From contig CAIJRN010000009.1 in NCBI GenBank assembly GCA_903823115.1, positions 1 through 64,000 of the forward strand: DNA of 64,000 nt, read 5' to 3'. This document shows, one piece after another, positions 11,444 through 18,885 of this stretch; the first letter of the stretch is position 1, and each line of letters starts with the position of its first letter. Made by a program: the position numbers and the translations under genes. The stretch comes from an uncultured cyanobacterium. Its GTDB lineage: Bacteria; Cyanobacteriota; Cyanobacteriia; PCC-6307; Cyanobiaceae. The notes beneath the pieces are model-generated. The model was not told the origin of the DNA. It saw only the letters and a program-made list of their open reading frames with translations, and did no database searches.

Positions 11444-11806
11444 ATGCCCGTTCGATCGTTGACGCAATCGCTGCTGCGCTGGCCTGAGCCGGAGCTGGTG
11501 CTGGGGCAGGTGGTGGCCTGGGCGGCCCGCGTAGCCCCCGTCCATCCCGGCTTTGAACGGCTGGGTGTGTTTGGCAGCTATGGCCGTGGCGACGCCAGCG
11601 AGGGCAGCGATCTCGATCTGCTGCTGATCGATGCGGAAGCCCGTGGCCCCCAGCACCAGCGCCTGCTGGCCTGGCCCCTGGCTGAGCTGCCGCTCAGCTG
11701 CGATGCCCTGGTGCTCACGCCCACGGAACACGCTGAGCTGCTGGCCAGCGGCTCAGCCATGGCCGCCGCCCTGCAACGGGACAGCCGCTGGTTGTGGCAC
11801 AGGTAG
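11444..11806 (+). CDS. MNT-type nucleotidyltransferase antitoxin
   Basis: 120 residues. The nucleotidyltransferase signature is FGSYGRGDASEGSDLDLLLI, with Gly44-Ser45 and Asp56/Asp58; Asp87 (LSCDALV) is the third acidic residue. In HEPN/MNT modules this protein neutralises the HEPN RNase, in studied cases by adenylylating it. The N-terminus (RSLTQSLLRWPEPE) matches family members, supporting the ATG at 11444. That start overlaps the out-of-frame tail of the HEPN gene, consistent with an original coupled overlap. The three catalytic acids are intact although the partner is frameshifted. Confidence 0.87.
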   Translation: MPVRSLTQSLLRWPEPELVLGQVVAWAARVAPVHPGFERLGVFGSYGRGDASEGSDLDLLLIDAEARGPQHQRLLAWPLAELPLSCDALVLTPTEHAELLASGSAMAAALQRDSRWLWHR

Positions 11807-12054
11807 CGATCAGGCGCCTGGCGGCCAAATCACGGTGGCCCCTGGTTATGGAGCCGCACCAGGGTGATTCAGCTGGAAGGGGATGGGACGACGCCCGCGA
11901 GTACGGGGCGCTGTGAGGCGCAACCACAAAAAAGGCACCTACCGAAAGCCTGGAAAAGTTTTTGCATGTGCCAATCACCTCACCGGCCACCAGGAGAGCC
12001 TATTTATTTTTTGGGGGGGCATCCTTGCCCCATAAATACACCCATACGGTGAAA

Positions 12055-12702
12055 ATGCCGCTTCGCACTCTCGCCAAACGCTGCAGCCGCTTTACGCCTT
12101 TGCTGGCCGCACCGGCTGCGCTGCTGTTGAGCCAGGGGGAGGCCAAGGCGGTTCTGACCTACAACATTTTTGAATCCGCAGGAAATGTTGTTGTTCAGAC
12201 GAGTGGCAGCATCAATCTCACTGGGGCAACGCAAATTAATACCGATTCCTGTGGCCTTAATGGATATATCGAGTCAAGTGCTGCAGAGATTTGCACCGGT
12301 AAGGCCGTCGGACGAATCCCGGAATATGGCATCGGAGGTCCTCAAGCCTTCAACGGGAACGTCTCCATCACTCCCGCGTCCAGCGTCTCTGGACTACAAG
12401 TAGTCTTTGCCGGAAAGGATGGTCTATTTTTAATTGATCCTACATACATCTCAAACACTCCAATTGTCAGCAGTGCCACCTTCAATGGCAAAACCCTCGC
12501 AACCCTCGGCTTCACCACAACGGGCCTAATCGGCACCTGGACCCTCAACGGCACCAGTGAGACGATCCAGGTCTTCCTTGGCCCACCAGACGCTGCAGTC
12601 CCCGGCCCCCTCCCCCTCCTAGGCGCCGGTGCCGCCTTCGGCTGGAGTCGCCGCCTCCGCAAGCGCATCGCCGCTCCTGTGAGCACCCCGCCCCAGGCCT
12701 GA
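12055..12702 (+). CDS. exported protein with PEP-CTERM-like (VPGPLPLLG) sorting signal
   Basis: 215 residues from the ATG at 12055. The signal peptide (FTPLLAAPAALLLSQGEAKA) is followed by a beta-rich Thr/Ser/Asn-rich middle. The C-terminus is VPGPLPLLGAGAAFGWSRRL plus further basic residues: a Pro-containing motif, a hydrophobic segment and an Arg cluster, which is the tripartite layout of PEP-CTERM signals processed by exosortases. Cyanobacterial versions commonly read VPxPLPLxG. The body is AT-richer than its neighbours (24 of 60 G+C in the line starting 12421, counted by hand), suggesting recent acquisition. A GGGGC/GCCCC hairpin sits in the leader near 12016-12031. Role unknown, probably cell surface. 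Confidence 0.75.
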   Translation: MPLRTLAKRCSRFTPLLAAPAALLLSQGEAKAVLTYNIFESAGNVVVQTSGSINLTGATQINTDSCGLNGYIESSAAEICTGKAVGRIPEYGIGGPQAFNGNVSITPASSVSGLQVVFAGKDGLFLIDPTYISNTPIVSSATFNGKTLATLGFTTTGLIGTWTLNGTSETIQVFLGPPDAAVPGPLPLLGAGAAFGWSRRLRKRIAAPVSTPPQA

Positions 12703-12724
12703 TTGCAGCCCTGATTTCCTTTCC

Positions 12725-12751
12725 CGGCCCTGTCATCGGCGGGGCTTTTTT
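12725..12751 (+). terminator. putative rho-independent terminator
   Basis: GCCC (12727-12730) can pair with GGGC (12742-12745) and is followed by six T residues (12746-12751), just after the PEP-CTERM-like gene. The stem is short and the loop is 11 nt, so strength is uncertain. Confidence 0.45.
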
Positions 12752-12806
12752 GTGGCCGCCGTGGGCGGCGATTCCTTGTCTGCGCTCTAGCCCCCTGAGG
12801 TCTGCC

Positions 12807-13649
12807 ATGCCGCCCAGCTCCGCCTCATCCCGCTACGGCACTCCTGTGCTTCTCTCCGCCCCAGGCCTGAGCGTGGTGGCGCTGGTGCTCTTTGTGCTCT
12901 TCGCCTCGCTGGTGGCCGGAGCCCTGTTCCCGCTGCAGCTGCTCGATCCGGCCTGGCAGTTGCGTATGGCTGGCACCTTGATCAACAGCGCCCCCTTCCC
13001 CCTGCTGGGCCTGGGCCTGCTCCAGATCACCGCTGAGCTCGGCCCCCACGATCCACAGCTGAAAAACCGCGCCCGCCTCTGCGCCCAGCTGGCCGTGGCT
13101 GCTGCCCTCGGCTTCCTGCTGCTTCTCCCCCTGCAGACCATCGCCGGCCTACAGACCAGTCGCTCATTGAATACCGCCCAGGCCACCCGGATCCAGGGCG
13201 CCGAACGGCGCTTGGTGGCGTTGCGCCAGGCCGTGGCCAGCGCCTCCAGCAACGCCGATCTCAATCAGCAGCTCCAGAAACTCCAGGGGCCCGTGCTCGG
13301 TCCCGCTGATATCGCCCAGCCCCTGCCCCTGCTCAAGGCCCAGGTGGCTGCCGTACTCGATCAGGCGGCTCTGCAGATTGCTCGGGAACGCCAGGCCGCA
13401 CCCCCGACCAATCCATGGCGCCTGCTGCCGGAGCTGCTCCGCAACGGCATCGCCGGCCTGGCTCTGGCCCTCGGCTTTGCCGCTTTGGCGGTGCGCCCAG
13501 GTTCGGAGCGTTCGTTGCTGCAGGAGTGGCAGAAGGGCTGGTCAGGTCTGCTCAAAAGCCTGCGGCGGCGCCGGGCTTCCAGTGGCTCCGGTTCCTCCTC
13601 CTCCAATGCGGAGTACTTCCGCCAGATCCGGGGGGAGGAACAACAGTGA
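12807..13649 (+). CDS. HpsJ-like membrane protein
   Basis: 280 residues. Two hydrophobic segments near the N-terminus (VVALVLFVLFASLVAGALF and a segment around MAGTLINSAPFPLLGLGLL), then another (AAALGFLLLLPLQTIAGL), a long helical region with coiled-coil character (ERRLVALRQAVASASSNADLNQQLQ) and a further segment (NGIAGLALALGFAALAV). This layout matches HpsJ family proteins, named from the hormogonium polysaccharide cluster. The assignment rests on general resemblance. The C-terminal tail is Arg/Ser-rich and ends in EYFRQIRGEEQQ. It directly follows the PEP-CTERM-like gene, so both may act in surface export. Confidence 0.65.
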   Translation: MPPSSASSRYGTPVLLSAPGLSVVALVLFVLFASLVAGALFPLQLLDPAWQLRMAGTLINSAPFPLLGLGLLQITAELGPHDPQLKNRARLCAQLAVAAALGFLLLLPLQTIAGLQTSRSLNTAQATRIQGAERRLVALRQAVASASSNADLNQQLQKLQGPVLGPADIAQPLPLLKAQVAAVLDQAALQIARERQAAPPTNPWRLLPELLRNGIAGLALALGFAALAVRPGSERSLLQEWQKGWSGLLKSLRRRRASSGSGSSSSNAEYFRQIRGEEQQ

Positions 13650-13772
13650 ACGTGAGGAATGACTTCGGCTGCTTTGCGGAAAAGACCAGGAGCCGTGGCC
13701 GCCATCCCGGCCGACCTTGACCTGATGCGCTGATGCGCTGACGCTAAGATGCAAGGCAAGCGGGCATGGGTC

Positions 13773-14015
13773 ATGCGAACCACCTTGGACATCGAGGACG
13801 ATGTGTTGACTGCCGCCAAGGAGCTGGCGCGCCGGCAGGGAATCTCCGCCGGGCAAGTGGTTTCAAGGCTGTTGCGCGCTGCCCTCACCGGAGAGGCGCC
13901 AACCCAGCGCTCTGGCGTTGCGGTTGTGGCTGGATTCCGTCCCTTTGCAGCCAGCGATCAACATCTGGTCAGCAATGAACAGATCGATCAGTTGCGCGAT
14001 CTCGAAGGCATCTGA
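13773..14015 (+). CDS. VapB-type antitoxin (RHH)
   Basis: 80 residues. MRTTLDIEDDVLTAAKELAR followed by GISAGQVVSRLLRAALTG is the ribbon-helix-helix N-terminus of VapB antitoxins. The C-terminal part (GFRPFAASDQHLVSNEQIDQLRD) is the toxin-binding tail. The ATG at 13773 is chosen over 13749 because MRTTLDI is the standard first strand. The stop overlaps the toxin start by one base (TGATG). Confidence 0.87.
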   Translation: MRTTLDIEDDVLTAAKELARRQGISAGQVVSRLLRAALTGEAPTQRSGVAVVAGFRPFAASDQHLVSNEQIDQLRDLEGI

Positions 14016-14467
14016 TGCGGGCCCTGCTGGATGTGAATGTGGTCATCGCCCTGCTCGATAGTGGGCATGTGATGCATGCCTCCGCCTGCAGCTGGCTGGA
14101 GCGGAATCTCGATCAGGGCTGGGCCACCTGCCCGCTCACGGAAACCGGTGTGGTTCGCATCATGGCGCAGCCCGCCTATCCCAACACCCAACCGGCCCAG
14201 CAGGTGGCGGCCCGTCTGGCCGAGGCCTGTGACCATCCCAGCCATGCCTTCTGGCCCCAGCAGATCAGCCTGCTTCAGGACGGCCTGATTCGCTGGGATC
14301 GCATCCTCGGTCCCCGTCAGATCACCGATGCCTATCTGCTGGCTCTGGCCGTGGCCCATGGCGGACGGCTGGTGAGTTTTGATCAACGCCTGGATCCCCA
14401 GCAGGTGCCCGGTGCCAACGCGAGCCATCTCTGTGTGATTGCTGCTGGTGGCGCCGATGCCGGCTGA
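14015..14467 (+). CDS. PIN-domain ribonuclease toxin (VapC-like)
   Basis: 150 residues. The four acidic PIN residues are visible: Asp6 (MRALLDVNVVIALL), Glu43 (CPLTETGVVRI), Asp105 (RQITDAYLLALA) and Asp123 (GRLVSFDQRL). This subfamily (with RQITDAYLLALAV and LVSFD) is typical of VapC toxins paired with VapB. The partner lies immediately upstream with a 1-nt overlap. No sign of inactivation. It is from a different subfamily than the PIN toxin at 10647, so the two pairs are not a recent duplication. Confidence 0.9.
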   Translation: MRALLDVNVVIALLDSGHVMHASACSWLERNLDQGWATCPLTETGVVRIMAQPAYPNTQPAQQVAARLAEACDHPSHAFWPQQISLLQDGLIRWDRILGPRQITDAYLLALAVAHGGRLVSFDQRLDPQQVPGANASHLCVIAAGGADAG

Positions 14468-14491
14468 GCTGACTGCTGCCAGACTTGCTAG

Positions 14492-14839
14492 ATGACAACG
14501 ACCGCCGCAGCTGCGATCGAGGCCAGGCCGCCCCTGCTGGCTGCGGAAATCCGCGCCCGCATTCCTGGTTCCCAGGTGCGCCTCTTCGGCTCCCGTGCCC
14601 GCGGCAATGCCGGCCCCGAATCGGATATCGACCTGCTAATCACCGTTCCCGACGCCTGGCTGGCCAGCCACGATCGCTGGACCACCCTCAGCGAACTGCG
14701 GCGCCAGCTGGCCATGGCCGATGTGTCGTTGGATTTGCTGCTGTTTTCGGAGGAGGAAGTGGCTGAACGCCGCCATTGGCACAGCCATGTGATCGGCCGG
14801 GCCTACCGGGAGGGGGTGCTGCTGGATGGTGCTGTCTGA
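14492..14839 (+). CDS. MNT-type nucleotidyltransferase antitoxin
   Basis: 115 residues. Signature LFGSRARGNAGPESDIDLLI with Gly33-Ser34 and Asp45/Asp47; the third acidic residue is Asp81 (DVSLDLLLF). The order here is nucleotidyltransferase first, HEPN second, opposite to the pair at 11061-11806. The ORF overlaps the HEPN start by 14 nt. It begins 24 nt after the VapC stop, so the VapBC and MNT/HEPN pairs may share a transcript. Confidence 0.87.
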   Translation: MTTTAAAAIEARPPLLAAEIRARIPGSQVRLFGSRARGNAGPESDIDLLITVPDAWLASHDRWTTLSELRRQLAMADVSLDLLLFSEEEVAERRHWHSHVIGRAYREGVLLDGAV

Positions 14840-15206
14840 GGCCCAGGGCTGCCTGCAGATGGCCAGAGCCGACCTGGCGACCGCCGTGGAGAGCTCCGAT
14901 CCAGCCCGGTTCCGCGAAGGAGCCTGGGGTTTCTGGCTGCAGCAGGCTGTCGAAAAGGGCCTCAAGGCCTACCTTCACCATCTCAATGTTCTGCCACCTC
15001 GCAGTCATGACTTGGCCCGCCTGTTGCGGATGCTCAAGAACGCAGGGGCTGCTGTTGATGACTTCGAGGAGTTGGAAAGGCTGACAGATTACGCCGTGCA
15101 GTTTCGCTACGAGGTGGATTTGCCTCCTCTGAATCTGGATCGGGCGGTGTGGAATCAAAAGGTGACTGATTTCCTTGATGGCGTGGCCGAGAAGCTCGCA
15201 AACTGA
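14826..15206 (+). CDS. HEPN-domain toxin
   Basis: 126 residues. Typical HEPN features: LSEAQGCLQMARADLATA at the N-terminus, then REGAWGFWLQQAVEKGLKAYLHHL, PPRSHDLARLLRML and a C-terminal ELERLTDYAVQFRYE. The Arg/Tyr-rich last helix (FRYE) is conserved in this group. It probably acts as an RNase controlled by the overlapping nucleotidyltransferase. Full length, unlike the frameshifted HEPN at 11061. Confidence 0.88.
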   Translation: MVLSEAQGCLQMARADLATAVESSDPARFREGAWGFWLQQAVEKGLKAYLHHLNVLPPRSHDLARLLRMLKNAGAAVDDFEELERLTDYAVQFRYEVDLPPLNLDRAVWNQKVTDFLDGVAEKLAN

Positions 15207-15311
15207 GCCGAGGCACTGGCCGTGCCACTGGAACTCAACTTGCTCGCCAGGCCATGGCCTTTGTCCTGACCAGGCCCCCGCGATCAGGATCAACGCCGCC
15301 GGGTCTGAGCC

Positions 15312-18248
15312 TCACTGCACCCAGATCACACTGCAGCCCGCTCCGCCGTCGCCCTTCTCGGCATCCACCACCCGCTCCACGTAGGGAACGCTGGTCAGCC
15401 AGTCCCGCAGGCCGCGCTTGAGCTTGCCGGTGCCGATGCCGTGGATCACCCACAGGGGGCCATTGGCGCTGCGCAGATGCTCCTCCACCAGCGCCTCGGC
15501 CTCATGCACCCGCAGGCCGCGCACATCGACCGTGTTGGCCTCGGTGCGCATCTGGGGGCCGCGGCTGGCCGGATTGCGGCGGCTGCGGATCTGCACCTGG
15601 GGCTGGGCCGGTTCGGGCGCCGCTGGCTTTTCGCCGTTGAGCCCTTCGATCCCCGTCAGCGGCACTGTGGAGCGCAGCACGCCGCAGCGCACGGTCAGCT
15701 CGCGGCCATCGGCAGCGATGGCCAGCACCTCGGCCGCCTTGCCCAGGGCCAATACCCGCACCCGCTCCCCCACCGCCGGTCGCCAGCCGCCATGGTCGCG
15801 GCGCTCGGGCTGGGGGCGATGCTCCGCCTCGAGGCGTTTGAGCCGCTGCCCCGCCTGGCGAGCGGTTTCCGCCGCTTCGCGGCCGCCGGCTCGCCCGCCC
15901 TGGCGCAGGCGCTTGATCAGCCGCCGCACCTCCCCCTGCCCTTCGCGGATCGAGCGCTCCAGCTGCTGGCGCCTCTGCTCCTGGATCTCGGCGCTCTGCT
16001 CCTTCTGCTGCTGCCAGCGGGCCAGCAGCTCTTCGTGCAGCATCTCCGTGCGCGCCAGCAGTTCCACCGCCGCCTCGGCCGCCTCCTGTTGCTGCTGGCG
16101 CTGGCGCTCCAGCCCCTCGATCACCCGGTTGACATCGCCCTCACCGCCGGGCTCCAGCTGGGCCGCCGCCGCCTGCAGCACTGCTGGATCGAGGCCCAGG
16201 CGGGAGGCGATCGCCAGAGCATTGCTGCGGCCCGGGATGCCCCACTGCAGCCGATAGGTGGGCGAGAGGGTGGCCTCATCGAAGGCCACCGAGGCATTCT
16301 CAAAGCGGGAATCGCCGTACTTGAGCGCCTTGAGCTCGCCGAAGTGGGTGGTGGCGATCGTCAGGCGGGCCCGATCCGCCAGCTGGCGCAGCAGGGCCGC
16401 CGCCAGGGCTGAGCCCTCGGTGGGATCGGTGCCGGCACCCACCTCATCGAGCAACACCAGGCTGGCGCCGCCCGGCGTTGACCCCGGCGGGCTGGCCCCG
16501 GAGGGGCTGGCCCCCGGCGGTGGCAGGGCCGCCAGGATCCGGGCGATGCGGCGGATGTGGCCGCTGAAGGTGGAGAGGTTCTGCTGCAGCGACTGCTCAT
16601 CGCCGATGTCGGCCAGCACCTGGCCGCACCAGGGCAGCCGGGGTGTGCCGCTGCAGGGCAGAAACAGGCCGGCCCGCGCCATCAGCGCCGCCAGTCCCAC
16701 GCTCTTGAGGGTCACGGTCTTGCCGCCGGTGTTGGGGCCGGTGATCGCCACCACCTTCAGCTCCGGGCTGACGCGCACCGTCACCGGCACCACCGCGGCG
16801 CCACCTTCGCGGCGCTGCTGCCAGAGCAGCAGGGGATGGCGCAGATCGCGCAACTCAAAGGCCGCCTCGGCCGCTGCGGCCAGCTGGGGCCGCACCGCCC
16901 CCAGCCAGGCGCCGTAGCGGGCCCGGGCCAGGGCAGCGTCAAGACGCACCAGGATCTGCTGCAGCTGCTCCAGGGCCTGGGCCTGCTCCCCCACCAGGCC
17001 ACTGAGCTCCAGCAGCAGGGCCCGCTCCAGCTCCAGCTCCTGTCCCTGCAGTTCCCGCAGCCGATTGCCCAGGGCAATCACCGCCTGGGGCTCGATGAAC
17101 ACGGTGCTGCCGGAGGCGGAGCTGTCGTGCACCAGGCCCCGCACCTGGGAGGCCGCACCGGCCTTCACCGCCAGCACCGGCCGGCCGCTGCGTTCGGCCA
17201 CCACCGTGTCCTGTAGCAGGGGTGCATGGCGGCGCAGCAGCTCCTGCAGGCGATCGCGCCGCTCCGAGCGAATCGCCAGAGACTGGCGCCGCAGGCCCGC
17301 CAGGGCTGCACTGGCGCGATCGGCCACCCGCCCCCCTTCCTCCAGGCAGAAGTGCAGCCGCTGCTCCAGCTCCGGCAGGGTGCGCAGCTCCGCCACCAGC
17401 GCCGTGCAGACCGGTCGCAGCTCGGCATCATCGATCTGGCGCCGCAGCCGCCGGGCCGCCGCCAGGGTGCCGGCTAGGGCCAGCAGCTCCTCGCCGCCGG
17501 CGCAGCCTCCCTTGGCGCACAGGCTCACGGTGGTGGCGATGTCGGCGGCGCCTTGAAAGCTCAGTCCCCCTTCCACCAGGCCATCGAGGCCCAGCAGCTC
17601 GGTGGTTTCGGCCAGCAGGGTTTCACTGCTCCGGCGATCGGCCGGCAGGGGCAAGGCGCGGCAATGGCGCTCGCCGGCACCGGTGCTGGCGAAACTGGCC
17701 AGATGAGCCGCCAGTCGCGGCCATTCCAGCAAGGCCAGGGTCTCGCGCTCGATCTCGGGCTCCCTGGCGCTCTCTCTGCCGGGCTGGGGGGCGGGCCTGG
17801 CGGCGGCTGCTGGCGCGGCTTCAACGCCGATTGGCCGCGGCGAACGAGCAACTCCAGGCGCGAATGCCTCAGCCTGCCGATCTGGCACCTCAGGCAAGCT
17901 CTCCAGGCCAACGTCGCCCGCTGACGCGTCGGAGGCCGGGGGGCTCGGGGCGACTGAAGGGCCAACTGGATTCACGACCGGCCTCACTGTGCTGGTTGCC
18001 TCCCGGGGCTGTCGCGCGAACGAATCCAGGCCTTCCAGGCTGGATTCAGGCGCAGACGCGATGGAGAACGCGACCATGGACTCGTTGGGGGCCCCATCTG
18101 GAGACCCGATTGTGGGCGCCGTCCTGCCCCCCGGCCCCTGGACGTCCCCCTGCGTGGGCACGATCGCGGGCTCGTCGTTGGACATCCCGGTGGAGCCGTC
18201 CATGGGCAGTCCCCTGGACCCAGGTGCTGTGACCAACGCCGGATTCAC
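15312..18248 (-). CDS. mutS2: MutS2 with long disordered N-terminal extension
   Basis: 978 residues. MutS2 ATPases act in suppressing recombination and in rescue of collided ribosomes. The core begins about residue 165 (ERETLALLEWPRLAAHLASFA); Walker A is ITGPNTGGKTVTLKS and Walker B LVLLDEVGAGTDPTEGSAL. A long coiled coil (ERQRQQQQEAAEAAVELL) and an Arg-rich KOW-like region follow, then a C-terminal Smr nuclease domain (TVDVRGLRVHEAEALVEEHL, WVIHGIGTGKL). Residues 1-164 are Pro/Ala/Ser-rich with no domain. The GTG start at 18248 overlaps the upstream VOC stop as GTGA, favouring it. Later alternatives are an ATG at 18185 and a GTG at 17888. Confidence 0.93.
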   Translation of the reverse strand: MNPALVTAPGSRGLPMDGSTGMSNDEPAIVPTQGDVQGPGGRTAPTIGSPDGAPNESMVAFSIASAPESSLEGLDSFARQPREATSTVRPVVNPVGPSVAPSPPASDASAGDVGLESLPEVPDRQAEAFAPGVARSPRPIGVEAAPAAAARPAPQPGRESAREPEIERETLALLEWPRLAAHLASFASTGAGERHCRALPLPADRRSSETLLAETTELLGLDGLVEGGLSFQGAADIATTVSLCAKGGCAGGEELLALAGTLAAARRLRRQIDDAELRPVCTALVAELRTLPELEQRLHFCLEEGGRVADRASAALAGLRRQSLAIRSERRDRLQELLRRHAPLLQDTVVAERSGRPVLAVKAGAASQVRGLVHDSSASGSTVFIEPQAVIALGNRLRELQGQELELERALLLELSGLVGEQAQALEQLQQILVRLDAALARARYGAWLGAVRPQLAAAAEAAFELRDLRHPLLLWQQRREGGAAVVPVTVRVSPELKVVAITGPNTGGKTVTLKSVGLAALMARAGLFLPCSGTPRLPWCGQVLADIGDEQSLQQNLSTFSGHIRRIARILAALPPPGASPSGASPPGSTPGGASLVLLDEVGAGTDPTEGSALAAALLRQLADRARLTIATTHFGELKALKYGDSRFENASVAFDEATLSPTYRLQWGIPGRSNALAIASRLGLDPAVLQAAAAQLEPGGEGDVNRVIEGLERQRQQQQEAAEAAVELLARTEMLHEELLARWQQQKEQSAEIQEQRRQQLERSIREGQGEVRRLIKRLRQGGRAGGREAAETARQAGQRLKRLEAEHRPQPERRDHGGWRPAVGERVRVLALGKAAEVLAIAADGRELTVRCGVLRSTVPLTGIEGLNGEKPAAPEPAQPQVQIRSRRNPASRGPQMRTEANTVDVRGLRVHEAEALVEEHLRSANGPLWVIHGIGTGKLKRGLRDWLTSVPYVERVVDAEKGDGGAGCSVIWVQ

Positions 18249-18706
18249 GCGGCCCCGGGAGCAGCAGGCGGTGGCAAAGACCCCGTTGACTCCGGCGTAG
18301 AAGCCGGCCGCAGCGGCGGGATCGGCTCAGCGCCCACATTCGAGGGGATCCCGGCGGCAGGCTCGTAGAGCAGCTCGAGCCAGTTGCCATCCGGATCCTT
18401 CATGTAAAAGGAGGCCGTGCCATCGCGATGATCGTGCACCGGGCCCACGCTGTGGCCCTCGGCCTCAAGCCGATCGTGGACCCCATCCACCTCGCTGCGC
18501 TCGTCGTAGTGGAAGGCGAAGTGAGGGCCGGCGGCTGTGTAGGCAGGGCTCAGCAGGGCGATGCCGTCGCCATTGGCAGGCGATTGCAGATAGGCCCAGT
18601 CATTCGCGTCCCAGGTGAGCCGCAGCCCGAGGGCCTGGTAAAAGGCCTTGGCGCGGTCCATGTCCTGCACCCGCACCGCCACATGGCCCAGCCGGCTCAT
18701 GGCCAT
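18245..18706 (-). CDS. VOC-superfamily (glyoxalase/dioxygenase-like) protein
   Basis: 153 residues from MAMSRLGHVAVRV. A single vicinal-oxygen-chelate domain with a metal-ligand His in LGHVAVRVQDMDRAKAFYQ, FAFHYDERSEVDGVHDRLEAEGH, and the C-terminal MKDPDGNWLELLYE that supplies the last Glu ligand. Substrate unknown. A short Pro-rich tail follows the domain. Its TGA overlaps the mutS2 GTG. The frame is open upstream to an ATG at 18889 that overlaps the GGDEF stop, but the extra 61 residues are compositionally poor and not expected for the family. Confidence 0.85.
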   Translation of the reverse strand: MAMSRLGHVAVRVQDMDRAKAFYQALGLRLTWDANDWAYLQSPANGDGIALLSPAYTAAGPHFAFHYDERSEVDGVHDRLEAEGHSVGPVHDHRDGTASFYMKDPDGNWLELLYEPAAGIPSNVGAEPIPPLRPASTPESTGSLPPPAAPGAA

Positions 18707-18885
18707 GTCACCCGCCTCATCGCTGCAGCCATTCAAGCGGTTCCGGCTGCGCCCTGGCCCCGCCTGCCGCGATCCCCGGCAATCAAGCTCCGCCCCATCG
18801 CGCTGACGCCATCGCCCCAGGCATCGGCGAGGTTGCCCACCGCTGAGATTTCTGTGGCGTCCAGTCCCGGAACCTGGGTTCCCGG

